Positions 42,945-51,937 are shown, numbered from the stretch's first letter. The stretch is DNA of 64,000 nt from CAVRXQ01 sp963849105 (GCA_963849105.1 CAWKGD010000005.1:392854-456853), one strand, 5' to 3'. The notes: generated from the sequence alone by a model not told the origin. Numbers and translations are program-made.

Positions 42945-43489
42945 CGCTCCCCGCCGGTTGCGAGCTGGCCGCGGCGGCGCTCCTCGTAGGCACGCAAAAC
43001 ACCCATCGGGGTGACCTCGTCCGGCGCCTTGTTTCTCAGGCGCGCGACTTCGTCCGGCCGGCGCAGCGACTTCAGCCCGGCGACGGTGGCGTGCGCGACG
43101 TTGATCGCGTTCGAGGTGCCGAGCGACTTCGCGACGATGTCGCGGATCCCGGCCATCTCGAAGATCGCCCTCGCCGCGCCGCCGGCGATGACGCCGGTGC
43201 CGGGGGCGGCCGGCTTCAAAAGGATCCGGCCCGCACCCGCCTCACCGATCACCGGGTGGGTGATCGTCGAACCCGCCAAAGGCACGTCGAAGAAGTTCTT
43301 CTTCGCCTCCTCGATGCCCTTTTGCACCGCCAGGCCGGCTTCCTTCGCCTTGCCGTAGCCGAGACCGACCTTGCCCTGGCCGTCGCCGACGACCATCAAG
43401 GCGGTGAAGGAGAAGCGGCGTCCGCCCTGAACGACCTTCGCGACCCGGTTGACCCGGATCGTCCGCTCCTCGTACTGGGACTCTGGCAT
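42941..43489 (-). CDS. rpsE: 30S ribosomal protein S5
   Basis: A 182-residue fidelity-related protein. It contains the double-stranded RNA-binding segment NRVAKVVQGGRRFSFTALMV, VGDGQGKVGLGYGKAKE and the S5 C-domain GVIAGGAARAIFEMAGIRDI. Adjacent to rplR and overlapping rpmD. Confidence 0.97.
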   Translation of the reverse strand: MPESQYEERTIRVNRVAKVVQGGRRFSFTALMVVGDGQGKVGLGYGKAKEAGLAVQKGIEEAKKNFFDVPLAGSTITHPVIGEAGAGRILLKPAAPGTGVIAGGAARAIFEMAGIRDIVAKSLGTSNAINVAHATVAGLKSLRRPDEVARLRNKAPDEVTPMGVLRAYEERRRGQLATGGER

Positions 43490-43852
43490 CTAGAACTCCA
43501 ATCCCGCTTCGCGTGCCGCGTCGGCCAGCGCCGCGACACGACCGTGAAAACGCGCCGCGCCGCGGTCGAAGACGACCGAGGTCACCCCAGCCTGTCTCGC
43601 GCGCTCGGCGACGAGCCGACCGACCGCCGCGGCGGCCTCGGCGTTACCGGTCTTTCCTGCCCGCAAGCTCGGCTCGACGGTCGACGCGGCGGCGAGCGTC
43701 CGACCGGCGTCGTCGTCGATCACCTGGGCGACGATGTGCCGGTTCGAACGGAAGACCGAAAGGCGCGGCCGCTCGGCGGAGCCGTGCACCTTTTTCCTCA
43801 GGCGCGCGTGGCGGCGGTGGCGCAGTTCGTGGACGCGACGGATGTTTGCCAT
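43490..43852 (-). CDS. rplR: 50S ribosomal protein L18
   Basis: A 120-residue 5S rRNA-binding protein: RLSVFRSNRHIVAQVIDDDA, and the C-terminal VVFDRGAARFHGRVAALADA followed by AREAGLEF. It abuts rplF and rpsE without spacers. Confidence 0.97.
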   Translation of the reverse strand: MANIRRVHELRHRRHARLRKKVHGSAERPRLSVFRSNRHIVAQVIDDDAGRTLAAASTVEPSLRAGKTGNAEAAAAVGRLVAERARQAGVTSVVFDRGAARFHGRVAALADAAREAGLEF

Positions 43853-44398
43853 CTACTTGCCTGCCTTGCCGGCCTTGCGGTGAACGACCTCGTTCACGTA
43901 ACGGATGCCCTTTCCCTTGTACGGCTCGGGCTTGCGGAGTTTTCGGATGTCGGCCGCCACCTGTCCGACCTTTTCCTTGTCGATGCCGCGCACGGTGATG
44001 CGCGTCGGGGTCGGAACCTCGAAGTCGATCCCCTCCGGCGCATCGACGATCACCGGGTGGGAGAAGCCGAGCGCCAGCTCGAGTTGGCGAGGACCCCGCG
44101 CCAGGGCGCGGTAGCCGACGCCTTGGATCTCCAGGTTCTTCTCGAAGCCCGCCGTCACGCCGGTCACCATGTTCTGGACCAACGAGCGCGCGAGGCCGTG
44201 CAGGGCGCGGCTCTCGCGCTCGTCGTCGGGGCGCTCGACGAGCAGCAGCGCGGCTTCCTGGTCGCGTCGCACCGTGATCGGTGTCGGCAGCACGCGATCG
44301 AGCGCGCCCTTCGGCCCGCGAACCGCGATGCGACCGTCGGTGATGTCGACTTCGACGCCCGAGGGGAGTTCGATCGGGGAACGACCGATGCGACTCAT
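43853..44398 (-). CDS. rplF: 50S ribosomal protein L6
   Basis: A 181-residue protein near the factor-binding centre. MSRIGRSPIELPSGVEVDIT opens it, with VTGVTAGFEKNLEIQGVGYR and the end KPEPYKGKGIRYVNEVVHRK. All are diagnostic of L6. It lies between rpsH and rplR. Confidence 0.97.
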   Translation of the reverse strand: MSRIGRSPIELPSGVEVDITDGRIAVRGPKGALDRVLPTPITVRRDQEAALLLVERPDDERESRALHGLARSLVQNMVTGVTAGFEKNLEIQGVGYRALARGPRQLELALGFSHPVIVDAPEGIDFEVPTPTRITVRGIDKEKVGQVAADIRKLRKPEPYKGKGIRYVNEVVHRKAGKAGK

Positions 44399-44425
44399 CG
44401 CCGCGCCCGTTCTGTCACCGGGTGC

Positions 44426-44830
44426 TCACCAGACATAACAGAGCACCTCTCCGCCGATCTTGCGCTTGCGCGCCTCCCGGTCGGTGAGCAGCCCTTCGCT
44501 CGTCGACAGAACGGCGACGCCCATGCCGCCGAGGACCCGGGGAAGGTGGTCGGCGCGCGCATAGACGCGCAGTCCAGGGGTGGAGACGCGCCGCAGCCCG
44601 GCGATCGCGCGGGTGCGATCCTCGGTGTACTTCATCTTGATCTCCAAGACACTGCCCGGACGCGCTTCGTCGGACGACGTCTTGAACCCCGCGATGTAGC
44701 CCTCTCGCTCGAGGATCGAGGCGAGCGAGACCTTGAGCTTGGAGCCCGGCATCTTCACGCTGTCGTGCATCGCGACGTTCGCGTTGCGGACGCGCGTGAG
44801 CATGTCGGCGATCGGGTCGGTCATCGTCAT
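44426..44830 (-). CDS. rpsH: 30S ribosomal protein S8
   Basis: A 134-residue central-domain assembly protein; in E. coli it represses the spc operon. MTMTDPIADMLTRVRNANVA and the C-terminal GVAVLSTSEGLLTDREARKR match the family. An internal start two codons downstream is possible. It follows rpsZ. Confidence 0.97.
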   Translation of the reverse strand: MTMTDPIADMLTRVRNANVAMHDSVKMPGSKLKVSLASILEREGYIAGFKTSSDEARPGSVLEIKMKYTEDRTRAIAGLRRVSTPGLRVYARADHLPRVLGGMGVAVLSTSEGLLTDREARKRKIGGEVLCYVW

Positions 44831-44846
44831 CGGATCTCCCCTCCCC

Positions 44847-45030
44847 TCACCAGCTCGCCTTGGTCACACCGGGGATCTCCCCGGTGAGCGCGAGCTCGCG
44901 CAGGCAGATCCGGCACATCCCGAACTTGCGGAAGACCGCGCGGGCGGCCACAGCGGCGACAACGCGTGTAGCCGCGCACTTTGAACTTCGGAGTGTGCTT
45001 CTGCTTTTCGACGAGAGCTTTTTTCGCCAT
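44847..45030 (-). CDS. rpsZ: 30S ribosomal protein S14 type Z, apparent 2-base frameshift
   Basis: Frame one reads MAKKALVEKQKHTPKFKVRG, then YTRCRRCGRPR with the first zinc CxxC. After that the protein continues only in a shifted frame as VFRKFGMCRICLRELALTGE, then IPGVTKASW and stop, with the second CxxC. The span is 184 bases where 186 (61 residues plus stop, the family length) is expected. Two bases are missing in the CG run at 44937-44941. Unshifted translation runs into nonsense to 44827. S14 is essential, so a sequencing/assembly error is more likely than a true null; a real frameshift with a second copy elsewhere is possible. Confidence 0.9.
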
Positions 45031-45040
45031 TGGCTGTGTG

Positions 45041-45610
45041 TTACCCCTCTCTGCGGAACGGGAAGCCGAGCGCGCTGAGCAGCGCATGGCCCGCAGCGTC
45101 CGTCTTTGCTGTCGTGACAATCGTGATGTCCATGCCGCGGGTGGCGTCGATCGAGTCGTAGTTGATCTCCGGGAAGATCAGCTGCTCGGTGACGCCGAAG
45201 GTGTAGTTGCCCCGCCCGTCAAAGGCGCGGGGATTGAGACCGCGGAAGTCCCTGATGCGTGGGATCGCGATCGATACGAGGCGGTCGTAGAACTCCCACT
45301 TCCGGTCGCCGCGCAAAGTCACCATCGCGCCGATCGCGTTGCCCTCCCTGAGCTTGAACGAGGCGATCGACTTGCGGGCGCGCGTGACGACGGGTCGTTG
45401 ACCGGTGATCACCGTCAGGTCACGGACCGCCCCTTCGAGCAGCGACTGCTGCTGGGTCGCGCGGCCGACTCCGCAGTTGATGACGATCTTTTCGAGGGTC
45501 GGGACCTCCATGACGTTGTTCAGTCCGAGCGCGGTCTTCAACTCGTTCCGCAGCTGCTCGTCGTAGCGGCGGCGAAGACGCGGCCGCTCGGAGACCGTGG
45601 CGGTGCTCAC
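45041..45610 (-). CDS. rplE: 50S ribosomal protein L5
   Basis: A 189-residue protein of the central protuberance that binds 5S rRNA. The GTG at 45610 (VSTATVSERPRLRRRYDEQL) overlaps the rplX stop as GTGA. EVPTLEKIVINCGVGRATQQ, PVVTRARKSIASFKLREG and the terminal DAAGHALLSALGFPFR are diagnostic. The upstream part of the open frame is non-homologous. Confidence 0.97.
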   Translation of the reverse strand: MSTATVSERPRLRRRYDEQLRNELKTALGLNNVMEVPTLEKIVINCGVGRATQQQSLLEGAVRDLTVITGQRPVVTRARKSIASFKLREGNAIGAMVTLRGDRKWEFYDRLVSIAIPRIRDFRGLNPRAFDGRGNYTFGVTEQLIFPEINYDSIDATRGMDITIVTTAKTDAAGHALLSALGFPFRREG

Positions 45611-45912
45611 AGCTTCCCCCCGCACTTCGCGCAGACGCGGCTCTTCGTGCCGTCCGGCTCGATCTGCAGACTGGCGCGCGTCGGCCCATCCTTCGTGCAG
45701 ACGAGCGCGACGGCGGAGACCGGCAGCGGCATGTCCTTGTCGATGATCCCGGCCTGCATCGTGGCGCGCACCGGCTTCTGGCTGCGCTTGGCGATGTTGA
45801 CACCCGCCACGATCACCTGGTTCTTCTTCGGGATAGCGCGGATCACCTCGCCGGTCTTGCCGCGGTGTTTCCCCGACAGGACCTCGACGGTGTCGCCCTT
45901 GTGGATCTTCAT
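45607..45912 (-). CDS. rplX: 50S ribosomal protein L24
   Basis: A 101-residue assembly initiator. The KOW motif KIHKGDTVEVLSGKHRGKTG is at the N-terminus and a C-terminal CAKCGGKL resembles other bacterial L24 tails. It abuts rplN and overlaps rplE. Confidence 0.97.
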   Translation of the reverse strand: MKIHKGDTVEVLSGKHRGKTGEVIRAIPKKNQVIVAGVNIAKRSQKPVRATMQAGIIDKDMPLPVSAVALVCTKDGPTRASLQIEPDGTKSRVCAKCGGKL

Positions 45913-46281
45913 TCAAATCACCTCTGGTGCAAGGCTGACGATGCGCATGAACCGCTTGTCGCGAAGCTCGCGTCCGACCGGACCGAAGATGCGGGTGCCG
46001 CGCGGCTGTAACTGGTCGGTGATCAGCACCGCCGCGTTCTCGTCGAAGCGGATGTAGCTGCCGTCAGGACGGCGCCGCTCCTTTTTCGTGCGCACGACGA
46101 CGCAACGGACGACGTCGCCCTTTTTCACCTGGGCTCCAGGCACGGCGTCCTTCACCGTCGCGATGAACACATCTCCGATTGACGCGTAGCGCCGGCGCGT
46201 GCCCCCGAGAACCTTGATGCAGAGCACCTCGCGCGCGCCGGAGTTGTCGGCGACGCGAAGGCGCGATTCTTGCTGAATCAT
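45913..46281 (-). CDS. rplN: 50S ribosomal protein L14
   Basis: A 122-residue protein, exact family length from MIQQESRLRVADNSGAREVL. The end reads IFGPVGRELRDKRFMRIVSL, then APEVI. The ATG at 46281 overlaps the rpsQ stop by 4 bases; codons upstream belong to rpsQ read out of frame. Confidence 0.97.
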   Translation of the reverse strand: MIQQESRLRVADNSGAREVLCIKVLGGTRRRYASIGDVFIATVKDAVPGAQVKKGDVVRCVVVRTKKERRRPDGSYIRFDENAAVLITDQLQPRGTRIFGPVGRELRDKRFMRIVSLAPEVI

Positions 46282-46574
46282 CGGGCTCGCTCCAGCACCT
46301 CGACGAGGCGCCACCGCTTCAGCTTCGAGAGCGGCCTCGTTTCGGCGACGCGCACCTTGTCGCCGACGTGCGAGGTGTTCTCCTCGTCGTGGACGTACAG
46401 CTTCGTCGTGCGCTGGACCGTCTTCGCGTACTTCGGGTGGCGGACGCGCTGGGTCACGGCGACAACCGCCGTCTTGTCCATCGAGCGCTTCAACACGACG
46501 CCCTCGCGCACCTTGCGGCGGTTCTCGCGCGCGCCCGACTCGCCTGGGGTAGTCGTTTCGCTCTGCTCAGCCAC
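46278..46574 (-). CDS. rpsQ: 30S ribosomal protein S17
   Basis: A 98-residue OB-fold primary rRNA-binding protein. GTG at 46574 follows GGAGGA and starts a ~20-residue acidic/polar N-extension before the core KVREGVVLKRSMDKTAVVAV and VGDKVRVAETRPLSKLKRW. It overlaps rpmC by 8 bases. Confidence 0.96.
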   Translation of the reverse strand: MAEQSETTTPGESGARENRRKVREGVVLKRSMDKTAVVAVTQRVRHPKYAKTVQRTTKLYVHDEENTSHVGDKVRVAETRPLSKLKRWRLVEVLERAR

Positions 46575-46796
46575 GTCTCCTCCTCTGGCGCTTCGGCTCC
46601 TGGACCGCGGGTGACTCCTCGCGCTCCAGCGTGAGAAGGCGTGCGATCTCCTTGCGCACGACCGAGATCCGACTGACGTTGTCGAGACGGCCGGTCGCGA
46701 GCTGGAAGCGCAGGTTGAACAGTTCCTTACGCGCCTCGTCGAGGCGATTGGCGCGGTCGGTGTCAACGAGGAGGCGCAACTCGGCGGGCTTGGTCA

Positions 46797-46797
<1 letters not shown>
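46567..46797 (-). CDS. rpmC: 50S ribosomal protein L29
   Basis: A 76-residue two-helix protein at the tunnel exit where SRP and trigger factor dock. ELFNLRFQLATGRLDNVSRI and VVRKEIARLLT are diagnostic. A basic tail QEPKRQRRRRG is added. It shares one base with the rplP stop. Confidence 0.96.
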
Positions 46798-47234
<437 letters not shown>

Positions 47235-47236
47235 GG

Positions 47237-48181
47237 TCAGTCCGTCTCTTTGCGGAAGTGCGGCGCCTCGTGATGCTCGTCGCGGGTGCGGCGCTCGATC
47301 TCTTCTTCTTCGGCGAGCAGTCGTTCGAGCGCGTCGTCGGGCGCAGGTTCGGTCACCGCCACGGGCTCGACGCCCGGTTCGGCGACTTCTTCTGCTTCCG
47401 CGACCTCTTCGGGGACGGCGCCCGGCTCGGCCATGTCGGGGCGGCGACGTCCGCCGCCGGCGCTGACGATGCGACGCGGGCGCGCCTGGCCGGAGGTCTC
47501 GCCGACTGCCATCGCGGCCTCGCGCGAGATCTTGTCTTCGGGCGAGGTCCGGTACGGCAGGATGTCGCCCTTGTAGATCCAGACCTTCACACCGACGCGA
47601 CCGGTCGACGTGCGCGCCTCACGCATGCCGTAGTCGATGTCGGCGCGCAACGTGTGCAGCGGCACGCGGCCCTCGCGGTATGACTCCTTGCGCGACATCT
47701 CGGATCCGCCGAGTCGGCCCGCGCACTGCACGCGCACGCCGAGCGCACCGGCCTTTTGCACGGTTTGGATGGCGCGCTTCATAGCGCGGCGGAAGCTGAT
47801 ACGCCGCGCGAGCTGGTCCGCGATGCCCTGCGCGATCAACGCCGCGTCGAGCTCAGGCTGCTTGATCTCTTGGATGTTCAGTTGGATGTTCGCGTTCTTC
47901 GTCATCCGGCCCAAGTAACGACGCAGGCGGTCCGCTTCGGCACCGCGGCGACCGATGACGATGCCGGGTCGCGCGGTATGGATATCGACGCGCAGACGGT
48001 CGCGGGTGCGCTCGATCTCGATACGGCTCACCGCCGCCGACTCGAGCTGGGTCATCAGGTAGTTGCGAATCTTCCAGTCCTCGACGACCGCGTTCTGATA
48101 CCCGCGGTCTTCGAACCAGCGCGACTTCCAGTCCGTGGTGATTCCGAGGCGGAACCCGTACGGGTTGACCTTCTGGCCCAT
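47237..48181 (-). CDS. rpsC: 30S ribosomal protein S3 with long acidic tail
   Basis: A 314-residue mRNA-entry-channel protein. MGQKVNPYGFRLGITTDWKS, the KH-domain VDIHTARPGIVIGRRGAEAD and the C-domain RTSTGRVGVKVWIYKGDILP are canonical up to about residue 215. The remaining ~95 residues are a Glu/Ala/Pro-rich tail (e.g. VPEEVAEAEEVAEPGVEPVA) that most S3 proteins lack. The start shares one base with the rplV stop. Confidence 0.97.
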   Translation of the reverse strand: MGQKVNPYGFRLGITTDWKSRWFEDRGYQNAVVEDWKIRNYLMTQLESAAVSRIEIERTRDRLRVDIHTARPGIVIGRRGAEADRLRRYLGRMTKNANIQLNIQEIKQPELDAALIAQGIADQLARRISFRRAMKRAIQTVQKAGALGVRVQCAGRLGGSEMSRKESYREGRVPLHTLRADIDYGMREARTSTGRVGVKVWIYKGDILPYRTSPEDKISREAAMAVGETSGQARPRRIVSAGGGRRRPDMAEPGAVPEEVAEAEEVAEPGVEPVAVTEPAPDDALERLLAEEEEIERRTRDEHHEAPHFRKETD

Positions 48182-48951
48182 CAGCCCTCGTCCTTTGCCT
48201 TGGGCTTGCGCCCCGACTTCGAGGCGATCTTCGAGATCGCCTTCACGGTCTTTTTCGCCGCCGACTTCCTGGCCGGCGCCTTCTTGGCGGCCGTCGTCTT
48301 CGCCGCCGCCTTCTTGGCGGGCGCCTTCTTCGCCGGCTCCGGCGCGACGGTCGGCTCAGCGACTTCCTCGCTCGCGGTATCCGATGCCGACTCCGACCCG
48401 GCGGGCCCCTCGCCGGCGTCATCGCCGGCGGTCAGTTCGGCCACCTCGTCGGATTCCGCCGGCAGCAACTCCGGCGCCTCCTCGGTGGGCTCTTCAAGCT
48501 GCTGGGCTCGACGACGCGATCCCGCAACGCGGCGCGCCCGGCGGTCCGCCTGCTGAGCGGAGGCACGCGCCCTCAGGCGGGCGACCTGGCTCTCCGGCAT
48601 GCGGGCGAGCACGATCGTGATGTGGCACGTGCGCTTGCGGACCCGCGTCGCGCGGCCGCGCGCCCGGGGACGCCAGCGCTTCAACGTCGCACCCTCGTCG
48701 GCGTACGCCGTCGCGACGTAGAGCTCTTCTGGGAACTGTTGGTCGTTGTGCTCGGCGTTCGACGCCGCCGATCGCAGCAACTTGGCGACGATCGGCGCGC
48801 CGGCGCGGTCGGTGTGGTCAAGAAGCTCGACGGCGCGCGTGTAGTCCAGTCCCCGGATGAGATCGAGGACCTCGCGCGCCTTGTAGCTCGACAGCCGGCA
48901 GTAGCGCAGCATCGCCTTGGTGCCCGGACGCTCGTTCGTCTTCACCGCCAT
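48181..48951 (-). CDS. rplV: 50S ribosomal protein L22 with histone-H1-like tail
   Basis: A 256-residue protein. The L22 core (tunnel-lining hairpin) ends near residue 120: RYCRLSSYKAREVLDLIRGL, SAASNAEHNDQQ, and RPRARGRATRVRKRTCHITI. Beyond it come a basic Arg/Ala helix, an acidic stretch and then a Lys/Ala/Pro-rich tail with repeated AKKAPAKKAAAK, like histone H1 or mycobacterial HupB. The ATG at 48951 gives MAVKTNERPGTKAMLRYCRL. It lies between rpsS and rpsC. Confidence 0.96.
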   Translation of the reverse strand: MAVKTNERPGTKAMLRYCRLSSYKAREVLDLIRGLDYTRAVELLDHTDRAGAPIVAKLLRSAASNAEHNDQQFPEELYVATAYADEGATLKRWRPRARGRATRVRKRTCHITIVLARMPESQVARLRARASAQQADRRARRVAGSRRRAQQLEEPTEEAPELLPAESDEVAELTAGDDAGEGPAGSESASDTASEEVAEPTVAPEPAKKAPAKKAAAKTTAAKKAPARKSAAKKTVKAISKIASKSGRKPKAKDEG

Positions 48952-48952
48952 C

Positions 48953-49231
48953 TCAGCGCCTCGCCTGTCGTTCTTGGCCCGCGTGGTAGCGGAAAGTGCG
49001 CGTAGGTGCGAACTCACCGAGCTTGTGACCGACCATCGCCTCGGTGATGTAGACGGGGACGTGCTTGCGCCCGTCGTGCACGGCGATCGTGTGACCGACC
49101 ATGTCGGGGATGATCGTCGAACGGCGCGACCACGTCTTCACGACGCGCTTCTCGTTCCGCGCGTTGAGGTCGTCGACCTTCTTCAACAAGTGGTCGTCCA
49201 CGAACGGACCTTTTTTCAGACTGCGCGGCAT
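48953..49231 (-). CDS. rpsS: 30S ribosomal protein S19
   Basis: A 92-residue head protein. MPRSLKKGPFVDDHLLKKVD, TWSRRSTIIPDMVGHTIAVH and GHKLGEFAPTRTFRYHAGQ are diagnostic. Between rplB and rplV. Confidence 0.97.
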   Translation of the reverse strand: MPRSLKKGPFVDDHLLKKVDDLNARNEKRVVKTWSRRSTIIPDMVGHTIAVHDGRKHVPVYITEAMVGHKLGEFAPTRTFRYHAGQERQARR

Positions 49232-49245
49232 GACAACCTCAGCGA

Positions 49246-50082
49246 TCAGCGACGGGCGCCGCGACCGCGGCGGCGACGGACAATGAGCCGGTCGGACGGC
49301 TTGTGCTTGCGGCGGCTACGCCCTTCGGGCTTGCCCCACGGCGAGACAGGGTGGCGGCCGCCCGACGACTTGCCCTCGCCGCCCCCGAGCGGGTGATCAA
49401 CGGGATTCATCGCGACGCCGCGGGTTTGCGGCCGGACGCCGCGCCAGCGGTTGCGGCCCGCTTTTCCGATCGACAACAGTTCGGCCTCGGCGTTGCCGAC
49501 GACGCCGATCGTCGCTCGGCAGTCGATCGGCACGCGGCGCATCTCTGTCGACGGCAGGCGCAATGTCGCGTAAGCCCCCTCCTTCGCGACGAGCTGCACG
49601 CTCGAGCCGGCGCCGCGGGCGATCTTGCCACCACCACCGGGGCGCAGCTCGACGTTGTGTACCGTCGAGCCGACGGGCACGTAGCGCAGCTGCAGCGCGT
49701 TGCCAGGGCGGATCTCGGCGCCGTGGCCCGATTGCAGGACGTCACCGACGCCGACACCTTCGGGGGCGATGATGTAGCGCTTCTCGCCGTCCGCGTAGTT
49801 CAACAGCGCGATGCGCGAGTTGCGGTTCGGGTCGTATTCGATCGCCGCGACACGTGCGGGAATCCCGTCCTTGTCGCGCCAGAAGTCGATGATCCGGTAG
49901 CGCCGCTTGTGGCCGCCGCCGCGATGGCGTGCCGTCTTGCGCCCGTAACTGTTCCGCCCGCCGGTCGACGGCAGCGCTTCACTGAGGGCGCGCTCGGGGC
50001 GCTTCTTTGTGATCTCTTTGAAGTCGGACGAGGACTGGAACCGCCGCCCTGGGCTCGTCGGCTTGCGTTTTCTCACAGCCAT
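49246..50082 (-). CDS. rplB: 50S ribosomal protein L2
   Basis: A 278-residue protein close to the peptidyl-transferase centre. RYRIIDFWRDKDGIPARVAA, and the conserved histidine motif MNPVDHPLGGGEGKSSGGRH with PVSPWGKPEG, are diagnostic. It follows rplW by ten bases. Confidence 0.98.
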   Translation of the reverse strand: MAVRKRKPTSPGRRFQSSSDFKEITKKRPERALSEALPSTGGRNSYGRKTARHRGGGHKRRYRIIDFWRDKDGIPARVAAIEYDPNRNSRIALLNYADGEKRYIIAPEGVGVGDVLQSGHGAEIRPGNALQLRYVPVGSTVHNVELRPGGGGKIARGAGSSVQLVAKEGAYATLRLPSTEMRRVPIDCRATIGVVGNAEAELLSIGKAGRNRWRGVRPQTRGVAMNPVDHPLGGGEGKSSGGRHPVSPWGKPEGRSRRKHKPSDRLIVRRRRGRGARR

Positions 50083-50092
50083 GACGCGTTCC

Positions 50093-50377
50093 TCAGCTCT
50101 CGAACAGCTCGATGCGGTCTTCGCCGACGAGGCGGACGATCGCCCGCTTCGTGTCCGACCGCCTGCCGACCTTGTTGCTCCGTCGGTCGCGCTTTTGCTT
50201 GCCCTTGCGGTTGAGCGTGTTCACGCTGCGCACGCGCACCGAGAAGCTCTCCTCGACCGCGTCGCGAATCTCCCGCTTCGAGGCACGCGGATCGACGACA
50301 AAGACATACGCGCCGTCGTCCATCAGCGCGTAGGACTTCTCCGATATGACCGGACGGATCAGCATGCTGCGCGTCAC
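50093..50377 (-). CDS. rplW: 50S ribosomal protein L23
   Basis: A 94-residue tunnel-exit protein that docks trigger factor and SRP. LIRPVISEKSYALMDDGAYV opens the fold and EIRDAVEESFSVRVRSVNTL continues it. The ATG overlaps the rplD stop (ATGA). Confidence 0.96.
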   Translation of the reverse strand: MTRSMLIRPVISEKSYALMDDGAYVFVVDPRASKREIRDAVEESFSVRVRSVNTLNRKGKQKRDRRSNKVGRRSDTKRAIVRLVGEDRIELFES

Positions 50378-51207
50378 GACTCGTCACCGCCTTCGGGTTC
50401 CTCGTCCTTTTCGGTGGGCTTCGCCGCCGCAGCCTTTGTCGGTGCGGCCTTTTTTGCCACCACCTTCTTCACCGGCCTCTTCTTGACGGCCGCCTTCTTT
50501 GCTCCCGCCCCGCCAGCAGCACGCGGTGTCGCGACTTTGCTCGTCGTCACGTCGCCCGGCATCGTCGCGTCGGTGAAGACGACGACGTCTGAGCGCATCA
50601 CCTCGTACGCGTTCAGCTGGTCGACCGGCAGGGCATCGACACCGGGGATGTTCCGCATCGACTTTTCGACGAGGTCGGCTTCGCGTTCGGTGACGACGAG
50701 CACGCGCCCCTGACAGTCGAGCGCGTCGAGCGCGTCGAGCGCGCGCCTCGTCTTCGGCTCCTCGAAGATCCAGCGGTCGATGAGGCGGACGCCGCCCGAC
50801 CGCGCCCGATCCGAGAGTGCGCAGCGCAGAGCGTGCTGCACCATCTTACGCGGCGTCTTCTGCGCGTAGCTGCGTGGCTTCGGCCCGAGCGCGACGCCAC
50901 CGCCCGCATAGAGCGGGGAGCGGATCGAACCTTGGCGTGCGTTGCCCGTGCCTTTCTGGCGGTACGGCTTCGCACCGCCACCGCGCGCTTCGGCACGCGT
51001 CTTTGTGCTCTGTGTACCGCTGCGGCGCGCGGCGAGCTGCGCCGTGACGACTTGATGGACGAGCGCGACGTTCTCTGGCACCGAGAAGTACTCGGGGTCG
51101 AGTGTCACCGTCGAAAGTTCCTCACCGGAATCGCTGGTACGCGCGAGTTCGACGGGTTCGCCAAGCTGACGGGTCTTCGCACGCGGTGTTGTCGCGAGGT
51201 CGGTCAT
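50374..51207 (-). CDS. rplD: 50S ribosomal protein L4 with Lys/Ala-rich tail
   Basis: A 277-residue protein. The L4 core has the tunnel loop TKTRAEARGGGAKPYRQKGT, GNARQGSIRSPLYAGGG and the C-domain VVTEREADLVEKSMRNIPGV up to about residue 215. The last ~55 residues are KKAAVKKRPVKKVVAKKAAP-type low complexity ending in acidic residues, absent from most L4 proteins. In E. coli L4 regulates the S10 operon. It overlaps rplC by 4 bases. Confidence 0.96.
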   Translation of the reverse strand: MTDLATTPRAKTRQLGEPVELARTSDSGEELSTVTLDPEYFSVPENVALVHQVVTAQLAARRSGTQSTKTRAEARGGGAKPYRQKGTGNARQGSIRSPLYAGGGVALGPKPRSYAQKTPRKMVQHALRCALSDRARSGGVRLIDRWIFEEPKTRRALDALDALDCQGRVLVVTEREADLVEKSMRNIPGVDALPVDQLNAYEVMRSDVVVFTDATMPGDVTTSKVATPRAAGGAGAKKAAVKKRPVKKVVAKKAAPTKAAAAKPTEKDEEPEGGDES

Positions 51208-51848
51208 TTCGCCTCACCCTTCACGGCCTTGCGGATCACGACGAGTCCGCCGCGCGGACCCGGAACAGCGCCCTTCACGAGGATGATCTCGCGCTCGGGA
51301 TCGGCCTCGACGACTTCTAGGTTGAGCGTCGTCACCCGCTCTGCCCCGGTGCGGCCTGCCATCCGCGTGCCCTTGAAGACGCGCGCCGGCGTCGCGCAGG
51401 CGCCGATCGAACCGGGCGCGCGGTGCTTCTTGTGGTTGCCGTGCGCCGCCCCCTGGCCTTTGAAGTTGTGCCGCTTCATCGTGCCGGTGAAGCCCTTGCC
51501 CTTAGAGATCGCCGTGACGTCGACCTTTTCCCCCGCCGCGAGTACCGAGACGTCGAGCACGTCACCCACCGCGTATCCGTCGGTGTCGTCGACGTGGACT
51601 TCGACGAGCCGACGACCTGGGTCGACGCCGGCGCGGGTGAAGTGGCCGGCTTCGGGCTTGTTCATCGCCGAAGCCCGCCGGAACCCGTAGGTCAGCTGGA
51701 GGGCGGAGTAGCCCTCATTCTGAGGCGTCTTCACCTGGACGACGCGAAAGGGCGCGACCTTGACGACGGTCACAGGGACCGCCCGGTTCTCAGCGTCGAA
51801 GATCTGGGTCATGCCGATCTTCTCGCCGACGACCGCACTGATCGTCAT
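51204..51848 (-). CDS. rplC: 50S ribosomal protein L3
   Basis: A 214-residue protein. The ATG at 51848 starts MTISAVVGEKIGMTQIFDAE. KGKGFTGTMKRHNFKGQGAA and HGNHKKHRAPGSIGACATPA are diagnostic. It is separated from rpsJ by a structured 232-base spacer, unusual inside an S10 operon. Confidence 0.97.
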   Translation of the reverse strand: MTISAVVGEKIGMTQIFDAENRAVPVTVVKVAPFRVVQVKTPQNEGYSALQLTYGFRRASAMNKPEAGHFTRAGVDPGRRLVEVHVDDTDGYAVGDVLDVSVLAAGEKVDVTAISKGKGFTGTMKRHNFKGQGAAHGNHKKHRAPGSIGACATPARVFKGTRMAGRTGAERVTTLNLEVVEADPEREIILVKGAVPGPRGGLVVIRKAVKGEAK

Positions 51849-51937
51849 CGTCGTGCCTCGTCCTCGTTCTGTCCGCTTGCCCGCGCAGCACTCCGACCGA
51901 AGTCGGCCAGGGCGTGAACGGCCCTTTCTCACGCGGA

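Noticed and set aside
44827..44846. Unshifted continuation of S14 to a later stop
   Set aside because: The alternative frame supplies the exact S14 C-terminus, so the unshifted residues are an artefact of the 2-base deletion.
48181..48560. L22 tail as a separate histone-like gene
   Set aside because: There is no start codon with a ribosome-binding site between the L22 core and the tail, and the frame is continuous.
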